From assembly GCA_963693305.1 (NCBI GenBank), contig OY855914.1, positions 26,898,472 to 26,962,471 on the forward strand: a DNA stretch of 64,000 nt. The letters are read 5' to 3'. Origin of the DNA: Meandrina meandrites. Its lineage: Eukaryota > Cnidaria > Anthozoa > Scleractinia > Meandrinidae. Position numbers and translations under genes: made by a program. This document shows positions 49,470 to 62,600 of this stretch, piece after piece; positions within the stretch are counted from its first letter, which is position 1; each line of letters starts with the position of its first letter. Below the pieces are notes generated by a model. That model was not told the DNA's origin. It did no database searches and saw only the letters and a list, made by a program, of their open reading frames with translations.

Positions 49470-52400
49470 ATGGAGAAAACCATTTTTAGTTTGGCAGTCT
49501 TGGCTTTTCTCTTACTTGCAGGTAACATTTTGTCATACTAATATATCTTTTTTTTGAGTTTCTTCCATATCACGCCGGGACATGAGTTGAATTAAGGGCG
49601 GTGATCTTAGAATATAATTCGAGAGTTTTAACTTTGAAACGCCTCCAGCTAGTAGTGGAAATATACCTGTTTTAAGGTCACTTCTATGTAAAAAAAATAA
49701 CATTGATTTCTCTTATACAGAGGAACAGTCCAGATTTTTCGAACCTTCGATTTATCGAATCTCCTGAGAAATCGAAGGAAAGTCGTTTCCTTTCCCTCGG
49801 TCGAACACTATTTTTATCCCCGATTTATCCAAGTACTTGAATTTTCGAACCAATTTTCGTTATCCCTGAAGGTTCGACAAATTCGGATTCCACTATACCG
49901 AGCCGTGGTGTATTTTCTATGTTCGCTCGTGTACATCCCTGAGTGTACATACAATTTGGCTGCCGTGATCAGAATTGTTTGCCAAAACCTATTGCATGAG
50001 AGAACCTCTACTTCTGCTTTAAAAAGTCTTCGCTCATTCTTAAGCGTCACACAAGGCATTTTAATATCTTTTTCCCTCACAGTTGCTACTCCGCAGCGGC
50101 CATGCACTGATCGCTTCGCTCTGTTCTAGTAGGTAAAAATTTCCATGCTTTTCACTTTTTCTGACATTAGTCGATCTTGCTATAATTTACCATGCTTAAA
50201 TCACGGCCTTTTAGCTATTTCAGATCAACAAACGAGCGAACGGAATTCAATCCCATGCACGCATTTCTCTTGCCTAGCTGGGCCGAAAATCTGATTCATG
50301 CATATATGATGTAACATCTGCCCGGTCTTGCAGATCATTTCTAGCTTCGATAATGAAGATTTCAAAAGAAAATCTCTATCAAACACAACGGATATTTCCT
50401 TAGTTTTAAATCTTCATATTATCAGAATATCATCGAAGGTATAACTATAACGTCGGAAAAAAATAAGGTTGCGTGCAATTCGCAAAAAGCGATGGATTAA
50501 CGGTGGGTTAAAATTTACATATTATCTGCTTCAGAGCTTTACAAACAGCGTTTGCCTTGAGCATGCTGTGTTAGGCATTAGCTTGTCAGAATATTTTAAC
50601 AATGAACTTTACATTGTGGTTATGGTAACGAAATACATCTAATGTACACATTACTAATAATTACCGTAAAAGTGTTTTTTGCATTTCACTCGAGTTTTCA
50701 TTTCAGTAAACTCTCTTAGATTCAATTTCTGTCCTTTTTCCCCTCGCGCAATTCACGAAAGGCAAATATATCTTAGCATGCATTTTTTTTTTATTCCGGT
50801 TTTCAGCTCAAAGAGTTACAAAGATTATCTTGTGCTGCCGTTTTTGTAATCAGTTTATTCCGCCACCAAACCTGCATGTAGAAATTACCTGCTGCGCACA
50901 AAACAATTACCAGATTCATTACAAAGGAAGTGACTGACTGTCGACGAAAAGCAAAAACAAATCACTGCCTGTTAGTTCTGTAGGCGGTGAACGCATCCAT
51001 TCGTTACTTTTTATTGCGAATACTTTTTGGTGGATTTTTTTTCTAGTGGATTGATGAGAAAAGAGGAGAATGGCCTTCATATAAACATTTTCCAATTAAA
51101 AATATGAAAACTATTAAGTTAAGCTGTACTCGTTTAACGGTAAGACTGCAGCTCGATTGTACCCGGAAACGTTATGTAAATTACTATTTGTACAGCGAAA
51201 TTACAAATGAAATCACATATTAACGCATACTATCTAGGCCCACTTTGCAATAAATTGATAAGTGCGAAATTAAGACGGAACCGGCAAAATTACTTCTTTA
51301 AAATTATATAGTTTATGACAGCCAAATGAAGACTGCCATTAAAAAGCGATTATTCATTGTAGGCCGGGATTGTTTTCACAGTTCAGTTGGTGTTTTGGAT
51401 GATAAAAAGAGTTCTTGTACGTCTCAATCAACTTGCCTTAGGGGACTGCAAAGACAAAAGGAAACAACACAGGACGATATTAAAAAAATACATTTTGATA
51501 ATTGTCACAAAAGTATTATTTTAATTAAGTCGTAGATCATTTTCAGACATTGCACCGTGAAAGTTTTAAACAGCAGCTCTTTTTTCGGTAAAATGGTTTG
51601 GATACCTTTCAGCTCTCGCATGCATTTTGTGAACACTGGTTCGCGCTCAGTACTCTAAGTCTGTAGAACTGCAGTTCTGGTCGCTTTGCTCTGCCGTTTT
51701 AGAGTTTTACAGGCTTGAAATGACGAACAAATAGCCTGAAAGGATATCAACAAAAGGTTTTATAACGTAAAGTACTTTCGCCGCAACTTTAGCCGTAACA
51801 AAATCCCAAGAACAATAGCATAATTTCAACATTTCTTGCGCTGATCACAGAACTTGGCCACACTTCCGAGGACTTCCAGCAAACTTAATGGAGTTAGACC
51901 GAAATCTTGATTTGTGCTATCCAGTTTCCTTTTCTCCCATCTTCCCGCAGAAGTTCCAAGCTCTGCGGCTGACACCGATGTGATAGTGAAGCAGAGCAAA
52001 TGCAGCGAAGAACAAAGGAAGGAAGAGGACATGCGATGCGCGCATAAGCTCCTCGAGAGAATTAGAGAGCCATCCACTAACTGCGGGTGTGTTAGTCTGA
52101 ATGTTTCATGCAATGGATTAATTAGGTTCTTTTAACAGGTTCCCCCTGCGATGGACTAGCATCCTATCCAGGGAGGGGGGGGGGGGGGGCGGTGGTGGAG
52201 TAGAAATACTCCTAGTCGCTTTATGCTACTCGACTCGACTCGACTCAACTCGATTCGGCTCGACTCGATTACAATCGACTCGACTCGACTCGATTCGATT
52301 CGATTCGATCCGAGTTGACTCGGCTCGACTTGACTCGAATTGATTTGACTTCAATCGACTCAAATTGACTCAAATCGACTCGACGTCTCGATTTGACTCA

Positions 52401-53382
52401 GGGGTGGCTTGAATTGACTAAAGTGTGACTTGGCTTGTGTTGTGTTGTGTTGTATTGAGTTGAGTTGGAAACTTGTGAATAATAAGATTTCCAATCTTTC
52501 ACCTCTGCAGTGACGAGTTAAAGAAATTCATGGACTGCTTCAGAAACTTCACGCTAAACAAGTGCTATGGAGATTACCTAAAAACTCATCACAACATGGA
52601 AGGTCCAATGAAACGAATGTCCGACATAAAAGCGAAGCTGCATAACTTTGGGCGTTTGCTCTGTGGCATTGAACCTGACGTTAACACCACTGGCCTGCCA
52701 AAAAATGTGACAGATATGCTAAAGTGCAAGAAAGAGTTTTTTGAAGAAGGCAAAGAGTGCGCCAAGACATTCCATGGCAAGTTTAAGGAAGACAGGAAAT
52801 CTGCCAACTTGTGCGAGTAAGCTAAGAATTTTAAAAATGAGTTTGCTAATACAGCATTGACACTGATACGAGTTAACCTTTGACAGAGAGAGGGCTGGGG
52901 ATTGGGAGAGTGGATTGTGTGTATAGTGAGAGGAAATGCGGTTTCGAGGACGCTGAACCCCTCGAGCTCAAAATCGTTTTCGTTAGAGCTTTAATCTCAT
53001 GGAACGAAACTGTACTGATGAGCTATCGATTCGACATTGTGATTTTGATTTCGTTCTAAACACGCAGATTTGCGCCATAGCAGAAACGACTACATTGTAA
53101 AGTGTATCGCTCCTCCTACAACTTAAATTGTTCGATACGATAAGAGCAGTTATATCTTAAAATCCCACATTTCTTTTTCTTTACAGGCTTTACATGGAAG
53201 CAAAAATCTGTATGGGTAAACTGATGATGAAGTATTGCACATTTGAGAAACCTCCACCACGTGATCGCTTCAATCCGTTTTGCAAGGGCAATAAGGATCC
53301 TCTCCCCCATAGCGGAGCCGGAAAAGCTTTCACCAGCGTGGCCCTCACATTTATGGCCCTTGCATTTCATTTGTTGTTGTAG
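49470..53382 (+). CDS. Gene B: secreted, cysteine-rich, probably GPI-anchored protein, 229 aa
   Basis: The four exons are 49470-49521, 51951-52086, 52511-52816 and 53187-53382, totalling 690 nt with all phases matched. The N-terminus MEKTIFSLAVLAFLLLAG is a typical signal peptide, and exon 1 ends right after it. The mature part has 12 cysteines (six possible disulfides) and three N-glycosylation sequons (NFT, NTT, NVT). The C-terminus has small residues (HSGAGK) followed by a hydrophobic tail ending AFHLLL, which fits GPI attachment at the cell surface. The cysteine pattern is reminiscent of DUF19-type or CPG4-type secreted domains, but I do not recognise the family firmly. Function is unknown. 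Confidence 0.83.
52147..52228 (+). repeat. SINE-like repeat, copy 3, truncated, in intron 2 of gene B
   Basis: It reads GATGGACTAGCATCCTATCC, a G run (52175-52189), then TACTCCTAGTCGCTTTATGCT. It therefore matches copy 1 in reverse orientation and carries a homopolymer insertion like copy 2. A degenerate CGACT repeat follows immediately. Confidence 0.62.
52217..52470. repeat. Degenerate CGACT pentanucleotide repeat
   Basis: Repeats of CGACT/CGATT, drifting to TTGACT and TTGTG, run for about 250 nt in intron 2 of gene B, ending 40 nt before exon 3. Confidence 0.85.
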
Positions 53383-53489
53383 GGCTATAACCATGTTTTT
53401 AGCACGGTGATGTCGGTAAAACTGAAACACTGTTTCAGATGTGAGTAGAGCAGATCAAGAGAAGCCCACTAACAGCGCACTAGATTTAG

Positions 53490-53660
53490 TTAGTATATAC
53501 CACACAAGTGAATAGTGCTTTCCGCGTGCGCTGAAGGTATTAGCAAAGTACATTCACCTCCGAGCAGCCGAAGAGAAACGAAATGGCTTCGTGTGTCGCT
53601 TTTGGTACCGAACGAAATGTTTTGGTATGCTAGTTATTCAGCTTGTGTGGTATATACTAA
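53490..53660. mobile_element. MITE-like element, 171 bp, downstream of gene B
   Basis: The ends TTAGTATATACCACACAAG and CTTGTGTGGTATATACTAA are perfect 19-bp inverted repeats, extended imperfectly by GAATA. It has no coding capacity. Length, AT-rich TIR and position near a gene fit a miniature inverted-repeat transposable element. Confidence 0.82.
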
Positions 53661-53776
53661 GACAATATATTTTAAAAGGTATTGAAATACTGAAACGTTT
53701 GTTTTTCGTATCCCAAAAATACTGAATTGTCGGTTTTCCAATGTAAGCAAGGAGCAAGCCACACTTTGAACCTGCC

Positions 53777-53782
53777 AATAAA
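53777..53782 (+). terminator. Candidate polyadenylation signal AATAAA of gene B
   Basis: This is a clear AATAAA about 395 nt past the gene B stop. If used, the inverted-repeat element at 53490-53660 would lie in the 3' UTR. Other AT-rich sites nearby cannot be excluded. Confidence 0.45.
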
Positions 53783-54235
53783 AAACACAAGACACCAGTA
53801 TTGTCTATTGTTGTGTGAAGTGAATTATCTTCGATTCTTTTTTAACATTGTTGACACTTATTTATGGCTTTCAGGAAGTGTTAGGACGCTGGAAGATCCT
53901 CGATTGAACAAGAACTAGAATTATTTCGACCTAGTACAATCCCTGAAGTCTTCCTCTCCCAGGCACGCCTGGTATCAATCCCTATCAAAGTCCACATCTC
54001 TGGTAATGGGCCTTGAGATACGTATTTCGCGAGTATGCTATTTTTAGAACGGCGTTTCCGCGAGCCAGTAGCCAATCGCGTTGAAGCATTTGCCGTTCGT
54101 TATTTACAACAATTTGCAACAATCTGACTGCACGTGCACGCCATCTTTTCTTCACAATAAACCGTGTCATTTTCTCGCGGACAAGATGACCCCTAAGATT
54201 TGCTCTAAAAATAAATACTCAAGACATTATTAAAG

Positions 54236-54295
54236 CTCGGTATAGGGTTTGCCGACGTTTCGGCATTGCTGCCTTCCTCAGGGTATTTGACATGT
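54236..54295 (-). mobile_element. Possible retroelement tail fragment
   Basis: On the minus strand it reads ACCCTGAGGAAGGC then GCCGAAACGTCGGC. This motif pair is common just downstream of reverse-transcriptase frames in invertebrate retroelements. Only about 60 nt is recognisable and no coding part remains. Confidence 0.35.
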
Positions 54296-55677
54296 TGAAA
54301 AGTTGTGTCCGTTATTTGCAGTCAAATGCAAATAAAACAAAACTGATTGCACGTGCAAAGATGTGCCCGAGCACTAGCCTGAATTTCAGATGTCTTCCTC
54401 TTGTCGCATGCTCCCAAAAAGAGACGTCTGAATAAAATAGCCGCTAATTCCGTCAGTGGTGTCACTACCCGAAAACCGGGTCCTGTCCTGGTGTTACTAT
54501 TCAAAAGAAAGCTTCTGTGCAGTACTTTTGTACAAGGTGAAGCTAACTCTTAGCCTGTGGATGAAACCATTGTGTGCAACCATTCAAATGAAAACTAAAG
54601 GGCAGCTCTTTCATGCAGTATTGTCTGCTGTGTTGTAGTATAGTTGTAGTATAGGAAATTAATGTTGCATGCTATTAACGCAAATTACATTATTATTTTA
54701 CAGCATCGTTATTTTAAGACACCTTTATTTCCAGCAAAGAAAAATGTCATCGTCCTCTCGAAAGGCAGTCGACACATCGTCATTAAATACTGATTTTAAA
54801 ATGTCGTTAAATTCGTGCATCAATGTAGCGATCGTTAATTATGTCCGAGAAAATAATACACTTCTTTATACTTTCTTGTTCTAAATGTCCATCGCCTTCC
54901 TGTCTTCCCATGCAGTTATTAAACGACCTCAAGTTCTGTTGTGGGACATTGTCATTTTATTACGTGTAAGGCATAAAATTCGCGTTAATTAAATGCATGT
55001 AAACATTACTTTTGTCCAAGTTGTTAAAATGCTTATTTATTATAATAAGGTAGATCAATTGGTTTACATGAAGTAATAAGCAGTGAATTAATCAGCTGAG
55101 GAGTTGGAGGGGGGATGAGGGATAAAAATTGATTATGTATGCATGGGATTTTTGAGAAAGAGAGAAATGTAAATGAATATCTCATGTATTTTTGGTATAT
55201 ATATATCTCATGTATTTTTGGGCTACTGTTTTGAGTATTTCTTCTTGAATATTAAATGAGCTTAGGAGAGATGTGTGCGCTGTAGTCGAGTTATAGAGCC
55301 GCCCAACCATCCGGGTGGTACCGCGCTTATATAGCAAGAGAACAAGGGCTTGACTAGCAACCAATCAGGAAGCACGGTCAAACCGGTTTTATACCAGTTT
55401 GAATTGATTATTCAAAATGGCGGGGATACTTACTTGAAACAGGTCAAAGCGGTTTCAAGATAGCTTTGTTTTAGAAGATTATTTAAAAATAGTGGTCAAA
55501 TTAAAAAATTCTCTGAACAGAATTCACATGACTTGTAAGCACGATGGCGCTATGACTGTTTATTGTAACAGACAGTGAACAGATCATGATGAAATAATCA
55601 ATATTTGTGCTGGAAGCGCAGTGTTTATTTATTTAGAGATGAAAGATTTCGATATTTTACAAAGGTGACGAGGCTAA

Positions 55678-55881
55678 GTGTTGAACAGCGGCGAAGAAAG
55701 CAAAGTAAACAAATGTGTACAATATAATGAGGATAGTACAATGACTGCGAGTTATAAGGAATACGACGACGGAGGTGATTTTGTTCCTGGGAAGAAAATA
55801 TATAGTCGCCTACACGGAATAGAAGGCAATGCATGCGATAACGTTCAGCAGCAAATGCAAATTAAACGTGAAACGAAATAA
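55678..55881 (+). other. Weak open frame upstream of gene C
   Basis: A 67-codon frame with mixed, charged composition (YKEYDDGGDFVPGKKIYSRL) ends at TAA 55881. The only ATG is internal (55741). It could be an unrecognised exon or chance; there is no partner exon that I can join to it. Confidence 0.2.
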
Positions 55882-56178
55882 TGTGAAACAAAATTCATAA
55901 ACAACATGAGCAGGCATCGCGTCCTTTTGTTTTAGGTGTTAACAGATCTTTATCAAAGCGCCAGTGAAAAAAAAGACACCTCAGCAAGGCTTTAATTTAA
56001 ATAAAATGTACAGTGTCATTGAAATGGTTCAACATTTCGCGTCAAATGTGTTTTTTTTACAGCGAATTATTGGTTAAAAAAAATAAAACCGTTTCACCTC
56101 ATTCGGGCGGTCTCTTTAACGTTCAGCACGTAAAGTACAATAGGGTGAAAGGGGAGTGCTCTCCACAATGTCTGTGCA

Positions 56179-56206
56179 TTTATATTTATATTTATATTTA
56201 TATTTC
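56179..56206. repeat. TTTATA-type microsatellite
   Basis: Four tandem copies of a TATATT hexamer lie in the intergenic region upstream of gene C. Confidence 0.85.
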
Positions 56207-56639
56207 TCGACGAATATTTTAGTGAGTTCAAAACTGAAATTTAAACAGTAACGGTCTCCATTGGATCCACATGTCGAGAGAAGCGCGCGCACTTAGGCAC
56301 GCGCATCATCAACCGTTATCTATTTTGACACAACGTGCAACGATATAAACGGTCTGCTGAAAGATCTTTACGAAAGGAACATTACTAAAATAATATACAG
56401 ACGAATTTCCACAAGCAGAACGATTAAAAGAACATTTTTCTATCAAATGTAAGCACTCAGAAACACAATATTATTATTTAATTGTTTTAATGAACAAGAT
56501 TTCAGCGCGCGCCGATCAGTCACCAGTGATGCTAACATTATGTCGTGGCTTCATGCAGGACTGCGTGGCGTGTTTGCCGTAAACATATCTTCAAAGTGGT
56601 TCGTCTTTTTTAAACGAAGATCGTCAGAAAAACGTTACA

Positions 56640-59600
56640 ATGGAATCGGAAAATGCAGGTTAGTTAACTGTTTTTGTATTTGACTTAATTGATAAGGGCT
56701 TTTCACATTAATCTTCGGATTTACCTAAAAATATGCGACATTTAAACCACGCGGATGTACGAGAGGTGTTAGAAACATAGGAAGTGAAAAAAGGTTTCAG
56801 ATTTTCCCAATTTAAAATTGTGATACTAATTTAGCATGCTAATTTGAAACACAAAAACAAAACTTGAAAGCAAAAAGAAAACTTTTTTTACAGAACAAAA
56901 TGGAAACGAGAATATGTGTAGTTTTACTTGCAATCGCGTAATATTGATTTGATTGGTAATTCCTACAGACTGAAAATATTAAGTACTCAATATAGGATTT
57001 GGATATGTATAAGTTTCCGATGTTTCGCTACTCTTCCAGAGAGATAATTGTCGATTGTTTCATTGTTTTAAAATTTAACGGCAAAAGTGGGTGCTAATGG
57101 TGTATTGTACGCGTGTACTTTTTCATGTTCAAACTTGCAATTTCAAAGTTTATAATTGCCCCACAAACAGCAAGTCTTGAACAAAAACCGTGTGAAAATC
57201 TTTGTTCAGTGTTAACCACGCAATATTTTTTCCTTAGAATTCGTTTACATGTAGAATCTTTGAATGTCTTGTCGTTTATGATTCCTTTTTCGTCTTTTCG
57301 TTCTTTCATTCCGTTCCTTACTTCCTTATTCAGAGCCGAATATGTCTCAAGAAGAAGCCGAAAAGGTTTGCAACGTTATGGATGACCAAAACCGGGTAAA
57401 GTTTAGATGTTTTACGTCAAATCGATCAGTTTAACATAACCAATTTTCAACGTGTCTAATCAGAACAGGACGTAAACCGGATAGTCGTCAAAACAACTGA
57501 TTTCAGTGGTTTAATAAAACTGACCTGCAGTTCTGGTTTTTGCAAGTATTTCAATCGATAAGTGATTGTAAATTAAATTTGATTTGTTTGAAGGTGTTGG
57601 CAAAGGCTGGTCACTCTAAGAACAGGAAGCTCGTAAACATAGAGGCATTTTTTGAGTAAGTACGCGTAGTCAGGAAGTCAGCGTTAGATGAAGCCTAAGT
57701 AACACTTGAGTATTTGTGATTAATTGTATTCAAAGTTAAAAAGTTAAGGAAGTGGTGCCTAAAAATATTCTGCAGTTGTTCGATACCCAGGAGAAAGGAT
57801 ATAATTTACGAAACAACGATTTCAACGTTCAAAGTATCAACTCGACAAGAGTCGAAAAACATTTTATCAAATATCTTGGGCAGTTAAAATTTTCTTTTTT
57901 TGTTAGAAAAAGTAACAATTAAGGGGGAAAGCATGCTTTCCCCGATCGGTTTGCCCCTGCATTTTTTGTTTTGTTAATTATTGTAGACCTTGAAGGCCTG
58001 ACTAACGAGTGTGTTAATTTATTTTCAAACTAAAGGAAATTATCCTATATAAAGTTTATTGAATGTTAAAATGTCTTCTTTGTTTCGTTACTGATTCCAT
58101 TCAGGGAGACAAAAAGACAAATGACTGACGTTTTAAAGCGGAGTACTACGGAGAGAGACAAAATTAAGGTGTGAACTGCTACTTAGTTAAGGTGGGGGTA
58201 CACCCGATTTTGAGTGAAGTTTTAAGAGGTTTAAGGAAGGGATAGAAGAAAGAAAATTATGTTTTAAACACCAACGGGTGTCCATCTACTAATTTTGAAC
58301 TTCAAATTCTAATTTTAAAATCACTTTAAATCTCTAATATTTCTTATTTCTGCAAATTTTACTAAACCTTTGAGAAAACTATCTCTTCCCAAACCTCCCC
58401 CAAAATCACCCAAAAATTTACAAAACCCCGCTAAACATAGCTTTGTGAAATGAGCAAAGAGTTTCTGGATTACTTGAGATGCGGACGAGATATTCGCATT
58501 AAACCAAGTTTAGCGGTGGAAAAACAGGCTGCAAGTGTACCCCCGCCTTAATATGCTACAATCAGCCAAGGTTCTGAGGCATCATGATTGGTGACAAACA
58601 TGGCAGAAATTTACGCACCCCAAAAAACAAAATCTTTTACTGATCAAGATATCTGATAAACTTGAAAGCTTTCCCGGATCCTATTAATCAATGGTGTAAG
58701 ATCATCGTCAAATGTAAAATCATTAACTAAGTGATGTCATTGTTGGCTTCGGTAATACTCTGCGATCTTTTTTTCTGTCAACAGAATGAACTAAAGCAGC
58801 TGCAAGAAGATAATCGCCGCTATAGAAAGTAATTATTATAAAATGTCACTTTCTTTTTAAATTTTGCAATATTCTCGGTCGCTAAATGTTATAAAGGACA
58901 AAGAGAATTACAACAAAGAGGTCACCCATAAGCCCCTGCAAACTGTGCACTTGGGGCCGCCTGCTAGTAAAGTGGGAGGAAAATGGTATGAAGCTTGAGG
59001 AAAAAAAAAGATTGGTATTCATAGCCAAATACAATGGTTTATATTGATAATAATGCTATGTAGTAATACTTTACTAAATTTTTTGTTAATTATGTTCAGT
59101 GAACTCGAAACATACAAGAGACGATCACAAGACAAACGTCCAATGGTCAGTAATAACATATTGTAGCTCGTGAATCCCGTGTATTGCATTTTTAATGTTC
59201 TACAAATGATGTTTCTAAGCCGTTTGCTTCTTTTCGTTGCAGGAGGTTATCAGCGACTCTGATATAGAGGAAATTGAGAGGTAATGAATTTCATTAGCAT
59301 TTTAATATCTAACAAGAATAGTGACGTTATACGGACCTGGTCAAAGTTAAAAGTATTGAAAAATACTTACTGTTGAATATTTACTTTGATATCACTTTAG
59401 AATAGCATGCATGGTGCCCAAGGTACTGGAAGATTTACAAAAGGATGTAAGTGTCCTCAACATTTTCATTGTGACACAACACTTAATCAATGAACCCTGA
59501 TATAAAGGTGTTGTTATTGACTGACTAACTGACTGACCGACCGACCGACCGACCGACCGACCGACTGACTAAGACCTGTTAAATCCGCTGCATGTTCGCT

Positions 59601-62600
59601 CACCTTTTGATCTACACGCTCAGAGGCCCTAAGTTACATAATTTATACATAAATATCTAACTAGTTGGTTTTAAACATATTTGATTTAAAGTTATTATTT
59701 TTATATTTATATTTATTGTCTTGACTAATGAACATACCTCTTTTGTTCATTCAGAAAGAAGGGTTTGTTACAAACCTAGCAGCAATTGACACGGCCACAA
59801 AGGTTTGTTTAACTGGCTTTAAGCTAATATGTGTAGTTTTTAAGAAATATGTCAACATTCATCTGCATGCAATGTAACATTAACCCCACATATCAATGAC
59901 CTCTGATTAGTAGCGATTTTCTGACGCAATGTAACGAGGTATTTTGTTTTGCTGATGTGGAGACAAGGTCGATTATAATTTATTAAATGGCTTGTTTCAG
60001 GATTTTACTTCCCTTGTCAGGCAACGAATAAGGCGGTATTTCACGATTAATTTTCTTTTCTTTTGTACCATTTGCAGATGGTAGATAAGATAAATGGAGA
60101 GTATGAAAGGTTTGTAAATTTTCCATTGGTTATAAATTTAGTTTGATTAAGCAAATTTTGTGCCTAAACCATAACACGAACTTCCATTTCCTGGCAGTTG
60201 AGAGTCTCAGTTGACAAATCTATCAACCACATATTTTTAATTTGAACAATTGCCGAGCTAAATTGTCATCCATTATCTCTTGCTAGCAAATTGCAGCTCC
60301 AAAGGAAACAAATGAAAGCGGCCACAGAAACAGTGAGTAAAAATCTGTTCATGAAATAAAAAGTTTACGCAACAATTTTCCAGAACCAAAAAAAACCTAA
60401 TACTTATGAACTGTGTTTTCAAAATTATATAGTCGCGTCCCAGCATTAGTTTTTTCAGTCGTATTTCACTGTCTTTTTTCATTGTAGGAAAGATCAAAAG
60501 AGGCTAAAATCGAACAGATTCAAAGGGAAATAAAGGTTTGTTTCAATATTGATTCGTTTATACGTCAATTTTAATTCAGTATTTTCAACTATTTAATGCA
60601 GTCTGTTTTCTTTTGTGCAACAATTAGCAAAACGCATCCGAGTTAAATTTAGGATTATATACATGATTGTGTAGAGGCTTTTGGTACGTTCACAATTTAT
60701 TGATTTGTTCTGTGTTTTTTTTCTATTGTTGCTGTTGTTCAGTTTTGTTATTTCACGCGGTGCCTTGGTTTTGCCTTCTCATTCAACAACTAAAAATATT
60801 TCTTTCCATGTTGTTAAATTAATTACTGATTGTATGGGTGTTCTTTCATATTGTTGATACAAACCGGCTGTTTCTCTTTGCAGATGATGAGAGCTGAAGT
60901 GGAGAGGTAACTATAAGGGGCGAATTAGACTGTGCGATTTTGTCTATGATTATCGACACGCCCGGCGCCCCCGGTCGACACGCTTAGGCCATGACTAAAA
61001 CACGAATCGCGTCGTGTAAATCAACCTTTCACATCCTTACAACAAATGCGTGCGCGTGTAAATGGTCCTAAGTCTTGTCACAGGGCTGTCGTAAGCTTGT
61101 CGCATGCGACCAAGTCGAACCGTGTAAATCGGCCCTAAGCGGACACAATGTGAAGTAATTTTTGCCGCATTAAAAATAGCTTTTAAACCAGTAATCTAAA
61201 ATTTTACCACTGTATTGAGCATTTTATGTATAGTGAAGCTCTTTACTTCACATTTTATTCCAAAAGTATTATTATATTTCCAGGAAAAAAGCTGAATTGA
61301 AAGAGAAAGAACGCGAGGTTGGTAAAATGGCCTTGAGGCTTAATTTAACTTTGTCATTACTTAATACGGTAATTCCTAGTTACTGAAGGATTTTGTTATT
61401 TTGTCTTTAGAATTCCCGTTTGGAGAACTTCGCTGAAGAGGCTGAAAAAAAGGTTGAGGTATCACAATTACATTAACACTTTCCTCTGAGAGATAATAGA
61501 GAATTAAGGATGTCGTTATATGGCAAAAGGCAAACGCAAACTAGTCTTTCACTTTATTCTTTATTATTGTTTTTTTTATTGAAACACATTTATTTAGAGT
61601 ACATGTTACTTACTTACAAAAAAATTACTTAGAATCAAATACTGGTTTACAATACATTGCTTATTATTTACAAAGAAAACATTAAAATACCTGCATACAT
61701 TACACTGTAGGTTTTTACTTTTTTTAAGAAAAATACATATTTTTACTAAGTTACATTTAATTACACATTATTAATTAAGTGAAAAGAAAGAAGGAAGTAA
61801 AATTTGCAAAGGTAATTGAGAAAAAAAGGGAAAAGAAAAAAAGGGGAGAGACTTTCACTTTATTACCTTTTTATCGATTTCTAAAATAAATCCTGCAGAA
61901 AAATAGAGAAAAATCACACATTCACGACAAACACAACACTTCTCATTTCCGCGTACAAACGCCAAATGGCAGACGACAGAAGCAGAATTTTTGCAGTTTG
62001 CGGGAAAAACAAACTTCATGCTTAATCTCTCTAATGCAAAGTGACGTAGGGGAATTGCTGCTTGATTTCGTCCAGAATGATCTCTAAAATAACCTATAGT
62101 CCATAAACAGTTGAAAACAAAGAAAAATTTATATTATATTATTCTCTTGGTTTCTTGTAGGCCCTGGAAGCAAAAAGAAATGAACATCGAAGGTAAAAAT
62201 AACCTTTCTCCAGTTAATTACGGAGTAGATCAAAATCTACTCTTACTAGCTTAAAGCTACTTCGGCTAACACCACTCCACTCCACTCCACTCCACTCCGC
62301 TCCACTCCACTCCTTTCCACTCCACTCCACTCCATTTATTACAGCAATTTTTTCTTTGAATTTCAGAGAATCGAAACAGATCGACAAAGATTTTAAACTT
62401 GCGCGTCTTGAGGTAAACAGTCATTAAATAGTTCAGTTCAAATATTAATTGTACTTCTTTTCACGCGTGTCATCTAAATGTGGTGAATAAAAGCGAGTAG
62501 TTTATTTTTCAAATGGACAGCAACAAATAGACAATTAATGTCACGGGAAAAAATGGAACACGCTAGGTTTCTACTAAAGTGTAGGTTTAAGGTAAGAAGG

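Larger units (their letters stand above)
53383..56639. other. Intergenic region between genes B and C
   Basis: This 3.3 kb of AT-rich DNA holds the 3' end of gene B, a MITE, a retroelement scrap near 54.25 kb and a short tandem duplication of ATCTCATGTATTTTTGG (about 55178-55220). It also holds a hexamer microsatellite and the presumed promoter of gene C. I find no supportable gene. Confidence 0.6.

Noticed and set aside
51326..51535. 69-codon plus frame in intron 1 of gene B
   Set aside because: It has no splice-consistent link to the gene and no recognisable features; likely chance.
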